Numbered from the stretch's first letter, positions 1-9,551 are shown. The stretch: 64,000 nucleotides of DNA from Winogradskyella psychrotolerans (GCF_018860545.1 NZ_JAHKPN010000052.1:295844-359843); one strand, 5' to 3'. The notes: generated by a model from the letters alone, not told the origin. Made by a program: numbers and translations.

Positions 1-18
1 AGATAGATAGATAGATAG
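1..18. repeat. AGAT tetranucleotide microsatellite at window edge
   Basis: Four and a half perfect AGAT copies run from the first base, so the tract may extend to the left of the window. It lies outside any gene I can see. Such tracts can vary in length by slipped-strand mispairing; no variation can be seen from one sequence. Confidence 0.85.
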
Positions 19-79
19 AAGTTATAAAAAAATACGCAGAAATGCTTAAATTATGGTTAACAACCCAACCTAAATTACC

Positions 80-170
80 GAACACTGAACACTGAACACT
101 GAACACTGAACACTGAACACTGAATACTGAATACTGAACACTGAACACTGAATACTGAATACTGAATACT
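80..170. repeat. 13-copy heptamer tandem array (GAAYACT)
   Basis: Thirteen exact 7-bp units lie head to tail. Their order is six GAACACT, two GAATACT, two GAACACT and three GAATACT, so the only variable position is C/T at base 4. The array lies 33 bp beyond the bshA stop codon. Read on the minus strand, in the direction of bshA transcription, the unit is AGTGTTC or AGTATTC. That AGTG core recurs in the arrays at 57222 and 57719. The blocks of identical variants suggest growth by local duplication. There are no spacers, so it is not a CRISPR array. Confidence 0.95.
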
Positions 171-203
171 GAAGAAAATAAAAAAACTAGGTCTTAAAAA
201 AAC

Positions 204-1340
204 TTAATGCACTAAAAATTCTTTAAGGGTTTCCTCATATATAGCCTCGTACATTGGAACAATATTGTGCAAGTCAAATTTTTGAGACTGAACTTTTGCG
301 TTGGCTTTAAACTGATTTAAAGTGTCAATATCTGATAGAATTTTTATAGCATTTTTAGACATATCGTTAATAGAAGCTACATCACTCAAGTATCCAGAAA
401 AACCATCTTCGTTAACTTCCGATAATCCACCTGTATTTGTTGAAATAACGGGTACTCCACTAGCCATAGCTTCTAATGCTGCCAAACCAAAACTTTCGGT
501 TTGGGATGGTAATAAAAACAAATCACTAAAGCATAGAATTCGGTCTATTTCATTACTATTCCCTAAGAATATCACACGATCAGAAATCCCTAATTCTTCA
601 ACCAATACCTCTGCCCCTTCTTTTTCTGGACCTTCGCCGACCAACATTAATTTTGCTGGTAATTCTTTTTGGATATTATAAAAAATCTTAATCACATCAG
701 GAATACGTTTCACTTCCCTAAAATTACTAATGTGCGTTACAATTCGTTCTTCATCATCTGCCATCATAGCACGTTGACAATCCGTAAAACTGTACTCATG
801 TTTTTCTAAATCTATAAAATTTGGAACCACATGAATATCTCTTTTTATATCAAACAACCGCATGGTATCTTTTTTTAAACTTTCTGATACAGAAGTAACG
901 GCATCAGATTTATTAATACTAAATGTTACGGCAGGTTTATAAAACGGATGACTTCCCACTAAAGTAATATCTGTACCATGTAATGTTGTTACGATAGGAA
1001 CAAAAATTCCTTCATCTTTAAGCATTTGCTGTGCCATGTAAGCGGCATAAGCATGTGGAATGGCGTAATGCACGTGCAACAACTCAATTCCATGCAATTT
1101 TACCATATCTACCAATTTACTCGATAGCGCTAATTCATAAGGTTGGTAATGAAATAAAGGGTATTCTGGCACATGGACTTCGTGAAAATGAACATTGCTA
1201 CTCAACAATTCTAAACGTACAGGCTGACTGTATGTTATAAAATGAATCTCATGACCACGTTTTGAAAGCTCTAAGCCTAATTCTGTAGCTACGACTCCAC
1301 TTCCTCCAAATGTTGGGTAACAAACGATTCCTATTTTCAT
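204..1340 (-). CDS. bshA: N-acetyl-alpha-D-glucosaminyl L-malate synthase BshA
   Basis: This is a GT4-family glycosyltransferase that joins GlcNAc from UDP-GlcNAc to L-malate, the first step of bacillithiol synthesis in the cytoplasm. At 378 aa it has the usual BshA length. The N-terminus carries the Gly-rich loop YPTFGGSGVVATELG. Further motifs are HVHYAIPHAYAA and TTLHGTDITLVG. The C-terminal Rossmann half has the EX7E motif ESFGLAALE near residue 290, followed by GVPVISTNTGG. The ATG start gives an intact first beta strand. It is the last minus-strand gene before the heptamer array and is separated from the upstream GH3 gene by about 175 bp. No bshB or bshC is in the window. Confidence 0.95.
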   Translation of the reverse strand: MKIGIVCYPTFGGSGVVATELGLELSKRGHEIHFITYSQPVRLELLSSNVHFHEVHVPEYPLFHYQPYELALSSKLVDMVKLHGIELLHVHYAIPHAYAAYMAQQMLKDEGIFVPIVTTLHGTDITLVGSHPFYKPAVTFSINKSDAVTSVSESLKKDTMRLFDIKRDIHVVPNFIDLEKHEYSFTDCQRAMMADDEERIVTHISNFREVKRIPDVIKIFYNIQKELPAKLMLVGEGPEKEGAEVLVEELGISDRVIFLGNSNEIDRILCFSDLFLLPSQTESFGLAALEAMASGVPVISTNTGGLSEVNEDGFSGYLSDVASINDMSKNAIKILSDIDTLNQFKANAKVQSQKFDLHNIVPMYEAIYEETLKEFLVH

Positions 1341-1516
1341 GTATTTTATAAATTATAAGTGTCTAAAGTTAAAAAAAATCTGAAATTCAACTCTTGGATA
1401 TAGTCGTTATTCAAACAAAGTCCTTTCTAAATTAGTTGTTTTAAATATTATCTTTAGTTCAACCGCTCAAATTCGGTCTATATAAAAATCTCTTAATTTA
1501 TAACCAACCAAGCTAT

Positions 1517-4474
1517 TTATTCAATTATAGCTTCGTAAATAAGACGTTGAATTTCTGTTCTAATATTTTCTCTTAGCAATAAATTCTTTCCAGCTTCTGG
1601 GTACGTTCTATTCGCTAAAAACACATAAACAATTTCTTCCTCTGGATCTGCCCAAGCGTAAGTCCCAGTAAAACCTGAATGTCCAAAACTTGTCATAGAC
1701 AAACAACCACATGTTGGACCTTCTTCACCCAACTGAGGTTTATCAAAACCTATGCCTCGTCTATTATTATTAGCACAGTAATAACAGTAATTAAATTTAT
1801 CTATGGTGTCGCTCTTAAGGTAACGCTTACCACCATAAAATCCTTTTTGTAAATACATCTGCATAATCTTAGCAACATCATTAGCATTACTAAAAACACC
1901 TGCATGTCCACCTACTCCATTTTGCATGGCAGCTCCCATATCGTGGACGTAACCATGAACTTCCTTAAAACGGTAATAATTATCTATTTCTGTAGGAACG
2001 ATTTTTTTTAAGCTGAATTTTTCACGAGGATTATACGTCGTATAATTAGCCCCTAACGATTTATAAAAACGATCTTCTGTGATCTCGTTTAACGGTTTAT
2101 CATAAAAGTCTTCTAAATATTTTTTAAGAATATAGTAAGGTAAATCACTGTAACGGTACCTTAAACTAGACAGCAAATCACTATCACGAATTACCTTTTG
2201 AATAGAATCTTGGTAATCATCACGCATATACAGTGTATTGGTAACCTCTACTGTAAAGCCTTCTGTAGGTTTATGCCTATAATATTTTGGACTTGGCTTT
2301 TTAGTTACTGAATCTAACGTTGCGTAATAAAATGGAATCCATGGCTTTAATCGAGCATAATGCGACAACATTTTTTTTAAGGTTACATTTCTCTTATTCG
2401 TGTTTTTATACTCAGGAATTAAGTCTCCTAATTTATCATTCAAGCCAATTGAACCTTGCTCTTCTAATTCCATTAGAACCGGAAGGGTGGCTAATATTTT
2501 TGTCAAAGACGCCACATCATAAATATCAGCAAAATCTACTTTTTGTTTTTTCGCATAGGTGTGATATCCAAAATTCTTATTGTAAATCACTTTCCCTTTT
2601 CGGGCGACTATCAATTGAATTCCAGGTGTCATTTTACCATCAACAGCGTAATTTGCAACAGAATCAATACGACTTAAAAGATGAGAATCCATACCCACAC
2701 GTTCCGGCAAACCATAACTTAAACTCATTAATGAATTATAAGTTTCACCAGTACCAACAGAAAAATATTGTCCTGTACTCACTGGCAATTTCCCTTTTGC
2801 TGCAATGGCACCAAAAATAAGCTGAGCCGATTTTTCTTGCGCAATCTTACTATTTTGGTAACTCATGACAATACCGTCAATATTTTCAACAGAAAGTAAA
2901 TCATTAAGGGCATAAGGTCTCGCAAAAACATCGAGAATAATAGTATTGGTTCTAGCGATTTCATATAACCAAGCCATTTCCCGTTGTGAAAACTCGAAAC
3001 TTTTCCACGGATTAGCATTAGATTTATGATAACCAACTACAACTGTATTGTAATTTTGAAGCTTTGAAATTATTTCATTAAGTGTAACCCCCTTAATTTC
3101 GTGTACTTTGGTATACTTTTTAAGTTCATCTAAAAATACAGAACCATCGTCGTCACCTAAGGACACATAAGCAATTTTCTTAGTTTCTAAATCTCGAAGT
3201 GGCAATAATTCATTAGAATTTTTCACGACCGTAATCGCATTTTCCATGAGCTCTTCATAAAGCGCATCATCTTTTATTCTATTGAGATCCTCCATTAAAT
3301 TGTACATCCCAATTGGAGAATAATTATTAAGCCCTACTTTATATTTAGCCATCAATATTTTCTTAACGGAATGTGCTAAACGCTCTTCAGTTATGGTTCC
3401 GTTATTATAAGCCTCAACAAATTTAGCAATGCCTTTTTCTGGATCCTCAGACATCAGCATTACATCGTTTCCTGCCAAAAATGCCATCAAATCAATTTCT
3501 CCACCTTGAACTAAACTCTTTGCTCTATTACCATCAATGCCTTTTTCAACATAATCGGCCGCACCTTTCATGGTTAAGGCATCCGTAAAAATCAACCCTT
3601 TAAACCCTAAACTATCTTTTAAAATATCTGTAACAATGTGCTTTGATAAGGATGATGGAAAATCGCGTCGTGACTCTAAACTCGGTACATTTAAATGCGC
3701 AACCATCACACTAGATAAGCCTTGCTTAATGAGCTTTCTATAAGGGTAAAGTTCAATCGAATCGATTCGTTTTGCACTAAAATTAATCGTTGGTAGTTTT
3801 AAATGAGAATCCTCTTCTGTATCACCATGACCCGGAAAGTGTTTGGCGTTAGCTAAGGTCCCGGCGCTTTGCATACCTTTCATAAAAGCTAAGCCTTTTT
3901 CCGTAACGTTATCTCTATCCTCACCAAAAGAACGATTACCAATAATGGGGTTTTTTGGATTTGTATTTATATCTACTGCTGGAGCAAAATTAAAATGCAC
4001 ACCTAAACGTCTGCAATGTTCTCCGATTTGTCGTCCGGCTTGTTCTACCAATTTATTATCTGTAATCGCGCCAAGTGTCATATTCCACGGAAACGCATAA
4101 GTAGAGTCTAAGCGCATACTCAATCCCCATTCCGCATCCATACCAATTAACAACGGAATTTTAGAAGCCGCTTGTAATTCATTATTTAATTTTGCTTGAC
4201 GAATTGGTCCACCTTTAGAATAAATTAAACCACCAATATGCTGATTAGTAATTAAATTAGCGATTTCATTTTCATGTGCCATCCCTTTATCAGAAAACAC
4301 TTGCACCATAAATAATTGCCCTATTTTTTCTTCAATAGACATGGATGTATATAAACTATCAACCCATTGCTGCTGTTGCATGCGATCACTAGATTGAAGA
4401 GGATTATTAAAAAGGTCTTGCCCAAAATTAAATTGAAAACAAGAACATAATAAAATAAGGGCAAGGTAACGCAT
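1517..4474 (-). CDS. Exported GH3 N-acetylglucosaminidase-like / beta-lactamase-like fusion
   Basis: This large two-enzyme protein is about 985 aa from the start chosen here. An ATG at 4474 gives a clean signal peptide (MRYLALILLCSCFQFNFGQ); the longer open frame to 4540 would bury it behind 22 residues. The N-terminal half is glycoside hydrolase family 3 of the NagZ type, with KHFPGHGD near residue 211 and the nucleophile Asp in FTDALTMKGA near 298. The C-terminal third is a serine beta-lactamase/PBP-like hydrolase, with SLTK (SxxK) near 656, a YSD motif and HSGFTGT. A role in peptidoglycan fragment recycling or esterolysis in the periplasm or at the surface is inferred. Such fusions occur in Bacteroidota. 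Both sets of catalytic motifs look intact. Confidence 0.9.
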   Translation of the reverse strand: MRYLALILLCSCFQFNFGQDLFNNPLQSSDRMQQQQWVDSLYTSMSIEEKIGQLFMVQVFSDKGMAHENEIANLITNQHIGGLIYSKGGPIRQAKLNNELQAASKIPLLIGMDAEWGLSMRLDSTYAFPWNMTLGAITDNKLVEQAGRQIGEHCRRLGVHFNFAPAVDINTNPKNPIIGNRSFGEDRDNVTEKGLAFMKGMQSAGTLANAKHFPGHGDTEEDSHLKLPTINFSAKRIDSIELYPYRKLIKQGLSSVMVAHLNVPSLESRRDFPSSLSKHIVTDILKDSLGFKGLIFTDALTMKGAADYVEKGIDGNRAKSLVQGGEIDLMAFLAGNDVMLMSEDPEKGIAKFVEAYNNGTITEERLAHSVKKILMAKYKVGLNNYSPIGMYNLMEDLNRIKDDALYEELMENAITVVKNSNELLPLRDLETKKIAYVSLGDDDGSVFLDELKKYTKVHEIKGVTLNEIISKLQNYNTVVVGYHKSNANPWKSFEFSQREMAWLYEIARTNTIILDVFARPYALNDLLSVENIDGIVMSYQNSKIAQEKSAQLIFGAIAAKGKLPVSTGQYFSVGTGETYNSLMSLSYGLPERVGMDSHLLSRIDSVANYAVDGKMTPGIQLIVARKGKVIYNKNFGYHTYAKKQKVDFADIYDVASLTKILATLPVLMELEEQGSIGLNDKLGDLIPEYKNTNKRNVTLKKMLSHYARLKPWIPFYYATLDSVTKKPSPKYYRHKPTEGFTVEVTNTLYMRDDYQDSIQKVIRDSDLLSSLRYRYSDLPYYILKKYLEDFYDKPLNEITEDRFYKSLGANYTTYNPREKFSLKKIVPTEIDNYYRFKEVHGYVHDMGAAMQNGVGGHAGVFSNANDVAKIMQMYLQKGFYGGKRYLKSDTIDKFNYCYYCANNNRRGIGFDKPQLGEEGPTCGCLSMTSFGHSGFTGTYAWADPEEEIVYVFLANRTYPEAGKNLLLRENIRTEIQRLIYEAIIE

Positions 4475-4609
4475 TAGCAATCTTTTTTCGTTTATAGGTT
4501 GAACACAAAAGTTATAACGAATATTGTGCCAAATTAGCATATTTAAAAGGAAGTAAAAAGACTTTATGATAGATTTATAACCTGTTTTGTCGAGACTCCA
4601 AGTCTAAGT

Positions 4610-5833
4610 TTACGATAATAAATCAATCTGACGATCATGATAACCCAATAAATACAGAACACCATCTAATCCTATACTAGAAATAGAACTTTGTGCATTA
4701 TCTTTTACTTTAGGTTTGGCATGAAACGCTATACCTAAACCAGCGAGGTTAAGCATTTGTAAATCATTGGCTCCATCACCAACAGCAATGGTTTGACTAA
4801 TATCAATTCCCATTTCGTCTGCTAATTGCTGTAAATATTCCGCTTTTTTATTACCATCAACTATTTCACCAAGATAACCACCTGTTAAAGCCCCATCTTT
4901 AATTTCAAGTTGATTAGCAAATACATAATCGATATCTAGTTTTTTCTGAAGATAATGTCCAAAATAGGTAAATCCACCAGATAAAATAGCAGTTTTAAAA
5001 CCGTAATAATGAAGTGTATCTATTAAACGTTTCGCACCTTTAGTTATTGGTAGACGTTCAGCAACCTCTTGTAAAACCGATTCACTCAATCCTTCTAAAA
5101 GTTTCATTCTTCGTTTAAAACTTTCATTAAAATCAATTTCACCTTGCATTGCAGATTCTGTAATAGCTTTAACCTGGTCACCTACTCCTGCTAATTCTGC
5201 AAGCTCATCAATGACTTCAGTTTGGATTAAGGTTGAATCCATATCAAAACAAACTAAACGTCTGTTACGTCTAAAAATATTATCTTCTTGGAAAGCGATA
5301 TCAGCATCTAATTCTCGCGATATCTCCATGAATTTTTGAGTAAAATCTGTCTTATCGCCTATTTTACCACGAATTGATAATTGAATTGACGCTCTTGGGT
5401 ACTCTATTTTTTTAACCAATGATAAGCGACCTGTTAAACGTTTTATAGAATCTATATTTAAGTTCTTTTCTGAAATTATTTTAGTCACTTCAGAAATCTG
5501 TTCGGCGGCTAATTTTTCACCCAAAATAGTAACAATATAGCGATCTTTACCTTGTTGATTCACCCAATTCTCGTAATCTTCTAATGAAATCGGTTTGAAT
5601 TTAGCCTTAATACCAAGTTCATAGGCTTTAAACAGTAAATCTTTGAGTACAGCAGATGATTTTTTACCCGATTTAATTTCAAACATAATACCTAACGACA
5701 GCGTATCATGAATATTCGCTTGTCCGATATCTAAAATCTTAGCACCATACTCTGCTAATACACTCGTTAAGCTCGATGTTAAACCTGGTCTATCTTGTCC
5801 TGAAATATTTAGTAAAAAAATGTCTGTAGCCAC
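4610..5833 (-). CDS. serB: Phosphoserine phosphatase SerB with N-terminal ACT region
   Basis: The enzyme hydrolyses O-phosphoserine to serine, the last step of serine synthesis. Residues 1-180 form an ACT-type regulatory region (DIFLLNISGQDRPGLTSSL at the start). The rest is the HAD phosphatase. HAD motif I is FDMDSTLIQTEVIDELA near 196, motif II is LSGGFTYFG, and motif III/IV is AVGDGANDLQML near 352. The start is GTG at 5833, directly before the ACT domain. At 407 aa it matches the long SerB form of Flavobacteriia. It is about 70 bp from the 161-aa gene upstream and may share its transcript. serA and serC are not in the window. Confidence 0.95.
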   Translation of the reverse strand: MATDIFLLNISGQDRPGLTSSLTSVLAEYGAKILDIGQANIHDTLSLGIMFEIKSGKKSSAVLKDLLFKAYELGIKAKFKPISLEDYENWVNQQGKDRYIVTILGEKLAAEQISEVTKIISEKNLNIDSIKRLTGRLSLVKKIEYPRASIQLSIRGKIGDKTDFTQKFMEISRELDADIAFQEDNIFRRNRRLVCFDMDSTLIQTEVIDELAELAGVGDQVKAITESAMQGEIDFNESFKRRMKLLEGLSESVLQEVAERLPITKGAKRLIDTLHYYGFKTAILSGGFTYFGHYLQKKLDIDYVFANQLEIKDGALTGGYLGEIVDGNKKAEYLQQLADEMGIDISQTIAVGDGANDLQMLNLAGLGIAFHAKPKVKDNAQSSISSIGLDGVLYLLGYHDRQIDLLS

Positions 5834-5902
5834 TGGAAATTTGATTGTTGGATGTAAAAATGCTTATTCTATTTGAAATATGAAAGGTTTTGACGTGATG
5901 TG

Positions 5903-6388
5903 TTATTTAATAAAACGACTATGCCAGCTTTCACTTGCAGGAACTTCCCAATTTTCATTGAATTCCGCGATATCTGTTACGAGATTATTAAAAACAATAG
6001 TGTTTTTAGACACCGCCTTTTGTTGTGCCATTTTTTTGAAATCAACTAACGGCTTATACGCAATGAATTCACCTTGCTTGTAAGACACGTTCATTTTATC
6101 CATGAGATCCACTCCGTATTGTTGTTCTAATTGCTGAATAAATGTCACAGATGAATCTATAGAGCAACCTGTTGCACTGTTCAAACTCTGATCCATTGCA
6201 ATAACAATAAAGCGTTTGTAAACTAGCTTATAACCTGCTTTAAGATCTTTTCCATGAGCTGTCCAAGCTTCAATAAAGGTATCGAGTTGTGCTTTTAATT
6301 GTTCTATTTCTTCATCTGAAAATGAACGGTTAGCTTGGTATATCCAAACGCGAGATTCTTCTGGCAACGTATTAAAATCTACTAACAT
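5903..6388 (-). CDS. Conserved 161-aa cytoplasmic protein of unknown function
   Basis: This small soluble protein has no signal peptide or membrane segment. It begins with MLVDFNTLPEESRVWIYQANR and contains KRFIVIAMDQSLNSATGCSIDSS. I recall homologues in Bacteroidota being labelled ABC transporter ATPase, but there is no Walker A, Walker B or ABC signature here, so I do not accept that name. The conserved Cys in ATGCSID is a candidate functional residue. It lies between serB and the PH-domain pair on the same strand, with gaps of 69 and 35 bp, so co-transcription is likely. Confidence 0.8.
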   Translation of the reverse strand: MLVDFNTLPEESRVWIYQANRSFSDEEIEQLKAQLDTFIEAWTAHGKDLKAGYKLVYKRFIVIAMDQSLNSATGCSIDSSVTFIQQLEQQYGVDLMDKMNVSYKQGEFIAYKPLVDFKKMAQQKAVSKNTIVFNNLVTDIAEFNENWEVPASESWHSRFIK

Positions 6389-6423
6389 AAATTAATCTTT
6401 TTTCTGACTGTAAAAATAGGGAT

Positions 6424-7929
6424 TTACATCCAATCTCTGTCTTGAGACTCGACCTTAAATAACAAGAAGTTGTAAATTAGTATGGCTTCAGATTTTGATA
6501 TATACGGAATCGTTACCGATTTTGATGCTGTTGAAATAACAATTGAGGCAATATCTCGTGGCCTTTGAAAAATAGTCTGTTTTAGCTTTATACTTTGAAT
6601 TTTGTGAATTTCGAGAATATTTGTTGTTGTGTCTATCACACCACTTCCAATAGTAACAAAATTTTCCGAAATTTTATAATAGGCTTTTTTATAAGCAAAA
6701 TAAACGTACAACGCTGCCAGCGGTAAAAAAGCGGCATTAATCCACAACATTTCAATTCCAAATATACCCAACGACAAACCGTTTAGTACCACTCCAAAAA
6801 CCAACATTTCTAATGTTGAAATTCGCATAAAATAAGGTCTTGGTTTGGCTTTTTCACTCTCCTCTTCATTATAATTAGATATAAGCTTATTTACTAAATG
6901 ATTGAGCTGCTCTTTTTCTAATGCGACAATATTGAAGTTCTTTTGCTGCTTTACATTCACCATGGCTTGTTTAACAGCTAAGGTGTGCAAACCAAAGTAC
7001 TGCTTCACCCGATTTGTGGTAATCACTAAATTCTGAATACGGCTTGGTGTTAAACTCAAGGATACCTTATTAAACAAACCTTTATTAATTTCTATTGTTT
7101 TTTGATGCTCTACAACTTCAAGATTAAAATTGATAATAAACGTTTTCACAATTGAAAACAGAAATGAAATTAACACCACTCCAATAACAATAATGACATT
7201 AGTGATTATTAAATTATAAAACGTCGCTTCATTAAATTCACCGATACCTTCTAAATGCTGTTCTAGTTCTAATTCTTCTAAAAAATCTTTCAGTTCATTA
7301 TACAACCCAAAAGCAAACGAAATAATCAGCAAAAAACTCTTAAAATGATTTTGAGATAAGCCTTCTAACAATAACCGTTTTGTCGTGACTTTAAAAAACA
7401 CTTCAGGTTCTTCAGACCTTCCAATCGCTTCTACATTTTCATTTACTTCGCTGGTTTTATGAAATAATTTTTGCTTTAACAACAACGCTGTTGGTCTATC
7501 TAAAGCACTGATTTCAATTTCAGACTTTTTATCTCCTGCCGTTTCAATTTTTACAGAAACCACATTGATAATTTGTTGTAAAAAATTTTGCTTGATATAA
7601 ACATTCTGAATTTTAGACTTTGGAATTATCGTATTATCCTTATTAATAATTCCTGTGGCTAAATGAAAATCGTCTTCACTGAGATGAAACTTAAAATTGA
7701 GATATTTTAAAATGGCAATAATGAGAATAATTAGCAAAATGCCTATTACAGCCATAAGCATCATTGTTGGTGTCACATTTCCGATAGATTTACTTCTAAG
7801 CACGGAAACCCCAAATGCAATAAAAAGTATAAAAAACTTTTTGACAAACGTAATGACATTGAATGCAAAAATTACAATAATACCTTTAATCGATTGTCTT
7901 ATGGGTTGTGAGAAATCAGCTATTTCCAT
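6424..7929 (-). CDS. Membrane protein with three bacterial PH (bPH2/DUF304) domains, YdbT-like
   Basis: This integral membrane protein of about 501 aa has three bPH2 segments, each with the G-hhxxxxxhP/xxkIQxhxh pattern: GIINKDNTIIPKSKIQNVYI, GLFNKVSLSLTPSRIQNLVI and GVIDTTTNILEIHKIQSIKL. They are separated by hydrophobic helix pairs at roughly residues 20-55, 195-265 and 365-410. The layout matches the YdbT family. Its partner YdbS is the overlapping upstream gene, and the two are expected to form a membrane complex of poorly known function. The start is ATG at 7929; an in-frame GTG at 7941 is also possible. Both overlap the upstream gene, which suggests translational coupling. Confidence 0.85.
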   Translation of the reverse strand: MEIADFSQPIRQSIKGIIVIFAFNVITFVKKFFILFIAFGVSVLRSKSIGNVTPTMMLMAVIGILLIILIIAILKYLNFKFHLSEDDFHLATGIINKDNTIIPKSKIQNVYIKQNFLQQIINVVSVKIETAGDKKSEIEISALDRPTALLLKQKLFHKTSEVNENVEAIGRSEEPEVFFKVTTKRLLLEGLSQNHFKSFLLIISFAFGLYNELKDFLEELELEQHLEGIGEFNEATFYNLIITNVIIVIGVVLISFLFSIVKTFIINFNLEVVEHQKTIEINKGLFNKVSLSLTPSRIQNLVITTNRVKQYFGLHTLAVKQAMVNVKQQKNFNIVALEKEQLNHLVNKLISNYNEEESEKAKPRPYFMRISTLEMLVFGVVLNGLSLGIFGIEMLWINAAFLPLAALYVYFAYKKAYYKISENFVTIGSGVIDTTTNILEIHKIQSIKLKQTIFQRPRDIASIVISTASKSVTIPYISKSEAILIYNFLLFKVESQDRDWM

Positions 7930-8434
7930 TAACCTCTGCACTTATAAAATCATTAATACCTTTCGCTTCTATGTGAGGAAGACCTTTTATACTGAGATCA
8001 CTACCAGCTTCACCAGCTGTGAATATTTTTAGGGTTGATAGGCCAAAATGTCTTGCTAACCAACTACGCGATTCCTCCACATGCTGAATTCTAGAAATGG
8101 GAACTGTGGTTACAGAATGTACAATTAATCCTTTTGCATAAATTACATCATGACCACGAACCGCATACTTTCGTTTTTTAAAAGCCAGAACAGAAATGAT
8201 AAAATTGATGATACAGATTACTAAAACTCCTAGAAATACATACCAGAAATTATCTTGAAAACCATCTTCCTTAACGAGGTGTTTTAATCCATATAACGCA
8301 CCTAAAATTAAACTATACAATGCCAAACTGTTTAGCGCAATAATTTTTAAATATGATTTTGCGATGGGTTTTAACGTCACGCCTTCGACATTAGGTAAGT
8401 CTTCTACTTGTATTTGAAGGTTAGTGAAGTTCAT
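7916..8434 (-). CDS. Membrane protein with one bPH2 domain, YdbS-like
   Basis: This 172-aa protein has two membrane helices (about residues 32-50 and 65-85) followed by a single bPH2/DUF304 domain containing GLIVHSVTTVPISRIQHVEES. It precedes and overlaps the three-domain partner by 14 bp, the arrangement of ydbS/ydbT in Bacillus and many other bacteria. It is therefore probably the small subunit of the same membrane complex. The 115 bp upstream hold no clear promoter box, so the run could be read from its own weak promoter or from the Fe-S operon. Confidence 0.85.
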   Translation of the reverse strand: MNFTNLQIQVEDLPNVEGVTLKPIAKSYLKIIALNSLALYSLILGALYGLKHLVKEDGFQDNFWYVFLGVLVICIINFIISVLAFKKRKYAVRGHDVIYAKGLIVHSVTTVPISRIQHVEESRSWLARHFGLSTLKIFTAGEAGSDLSIKGLPHIEAKGINDFISAEVNGNS

Positions 8435-8549
8435 TGAATATGGTGCTTTATTTAATCATTTTTTATAGGAATTCCACTTGATAATAAATCATAATATATG
8501 CAGACATATATTAGTGATTTAATTACAACCCCAATTTTAATACAAAGGT

Positions 8550-8756
8550 TTATTCTTTATTTTTAGTCACTTTATACCTAAAAGCATAACTCATTACAAG
8601 TCCGAAAAAGACACTATGCAATATAAATTTTAGTATAGAGAAAGGAACATCGGTAAAATAATCATAACCAGCCATAAGCAACGCATATAGCAAGCCACTA
8701 GTAATACCTGAAATAATTCTCTTTTTTAGTGGTAATTTTTCGATATTATTTCCCAT
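8550..8756 (-). CDS. Small two-helix membrane protein
   Basis: The protein has 68 aa, with hydrophobic segments at about residues 15-32 and 40-58, a basic start (KLPLKKRI) and a basic tail (RYKVTKNKE). I do not recognise the family. It follows the CCG-type Fe-S protein by 12 bp on the same strand, so it is almost certainly in that operon. A second small two-helix protein sits between the two Fe-S genes. A small accessory subunit of the Fe-S membrane complex is a possible role, inferred only from position. Confidence 0.7.
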   Translation of the reverse strand: MGNNIEKLPLKKRIISGITSGLLYALLMAGYDYFTDVPFSILKFILHSVFFGLVMSYAFRYKVTKNKE

Positions 8757-8768
8757 AACCTCACAGTT

Positions 8769-9551
8769 TTATGCTTCTGCAATCAACTCTGCAATATCCA
8801 ACACTTTAATGTCAGCTTCTTTCTCTTTGAATTTTACACCATCGGTCATCATGGTATTACAGTATGGACAACCTGTAGCAATAATTTCGGGTTGTGTTTC
8901 TAAAGCGTCTTCTGTTCTTAGTTCGTTGATTTCTTTATTTCCAGGTTCAGCATCTTTAAACATTTGCGCTCCACCAGCACCACAACACAAGGCTGTTCCT
9001 TTGTGTCGTTTCATTTCAATAAGCGTGGCATTTGTTTTTTTAAGGACATCACGAGGCGCATCGTAAACACCATTACCTCTTCCTAAATAACAAGGATCGT
9101 GGAAGGTGATGCGTTTGCCTTTATAAGTATTTCCTTCTAAGGTTAATCGACCAGAACTCATCAGTTCTTTTATAAATTGTGTGTGGTGAATAACATCGTA
9201 ATTACCTCCTAAACTAGGATATTCGTTTTTAATACAATTAAAAGAGTGTGGATCGCAAGTCACAATGCGTTTTACTTCGTAAGCGTTGAGCACTTCAATA
9301 TTCATAACGGCTTGCATCTGAAATAAGAATTCATTACCTGCACGTTTGGCAACATCACCAGTGTTACTTTCTTCCGTTCCTAAAACCGCAAAATTGACGT
9401 TTGCTTTATTTAAAATCTTCACAAACGCTTTAGTGATTTTCTTTGCTCTATCATCATAACTACCAGCAGAACCTACCCAAAATAAAATTTCAGGTTGTTT
9501 GCCTTCTGCCATCATTTCTGCCATGGTTGGCACTATTAGTTCTTCACTCAT
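8769..9551 (-). CDS. CCG-domain Fe-S oxidoreductase subunit (HdrB/LutA/GlpC-C-terminal type)
   Basis: This 260-aa protein of the cysteine-rich CCG family has the diagnostic C...CC...CxxC pattern in its second half: HDPCYLGRGNG near residue 155, ALCCGAGGAQMF near 189 and TGCPYCNTMM near 227. In HdrB-like proteins these residues bind a non-cubane [4Fe-4S] centre and take electrons from a partner. The first CCG copy is degenerate (CDPHSFNCIKNEYP). The partner is the membrane dicluster protein upstream in the operon. The pair resembles the HdrD/GlpC electron-transfer module split into two polypeptides. The physiological substrate cannot be read from the sequence. Confidence 0.88.
   Translation of the reverse strand: MSEELIVPTMAEMMAEGKQPEILFWVGSAGSYDDRAKKITKAFVKILNKANVNFAVLGTEESNTGDVAKRAGNEFLFQMQAVMNIEVLNAYEVKRIVTCDPHSFNCIKNEYPSLGGNYDVIHHTQFIKELMSSGRLTLEGNTYKGKRITFHDPCYLGRGNGVYDAPRDVLKKTNATLIEMKRHKGTALCCGAGGAQMFKDAEPGNKEINELRTEDALETQPEIIATGCPYCNTMMTDGVKFKEKEADIKVLDIAELIAEA

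Noticed and set aside
80..170. CRISPR array
   Set aside because: The unit is 7 bp with no spacers, and no cas genes are present; it is a simple tandem array. The same holds for 57215-57277 and 57719-57743.
2320..2820. 166-codon plus-strand frame inside the GH3/beta-lactamase gene
   Set aside because: It is antisense to intact catalytic domains, has a Leu/His/Gln-rich composition and no recognisable motif.
5903..6388. ABC transporter ATPase label for the 161-aa protein
   Set aside because: No Walker A, Walker B or LSGGQ-type motif is present and the protein is too short.
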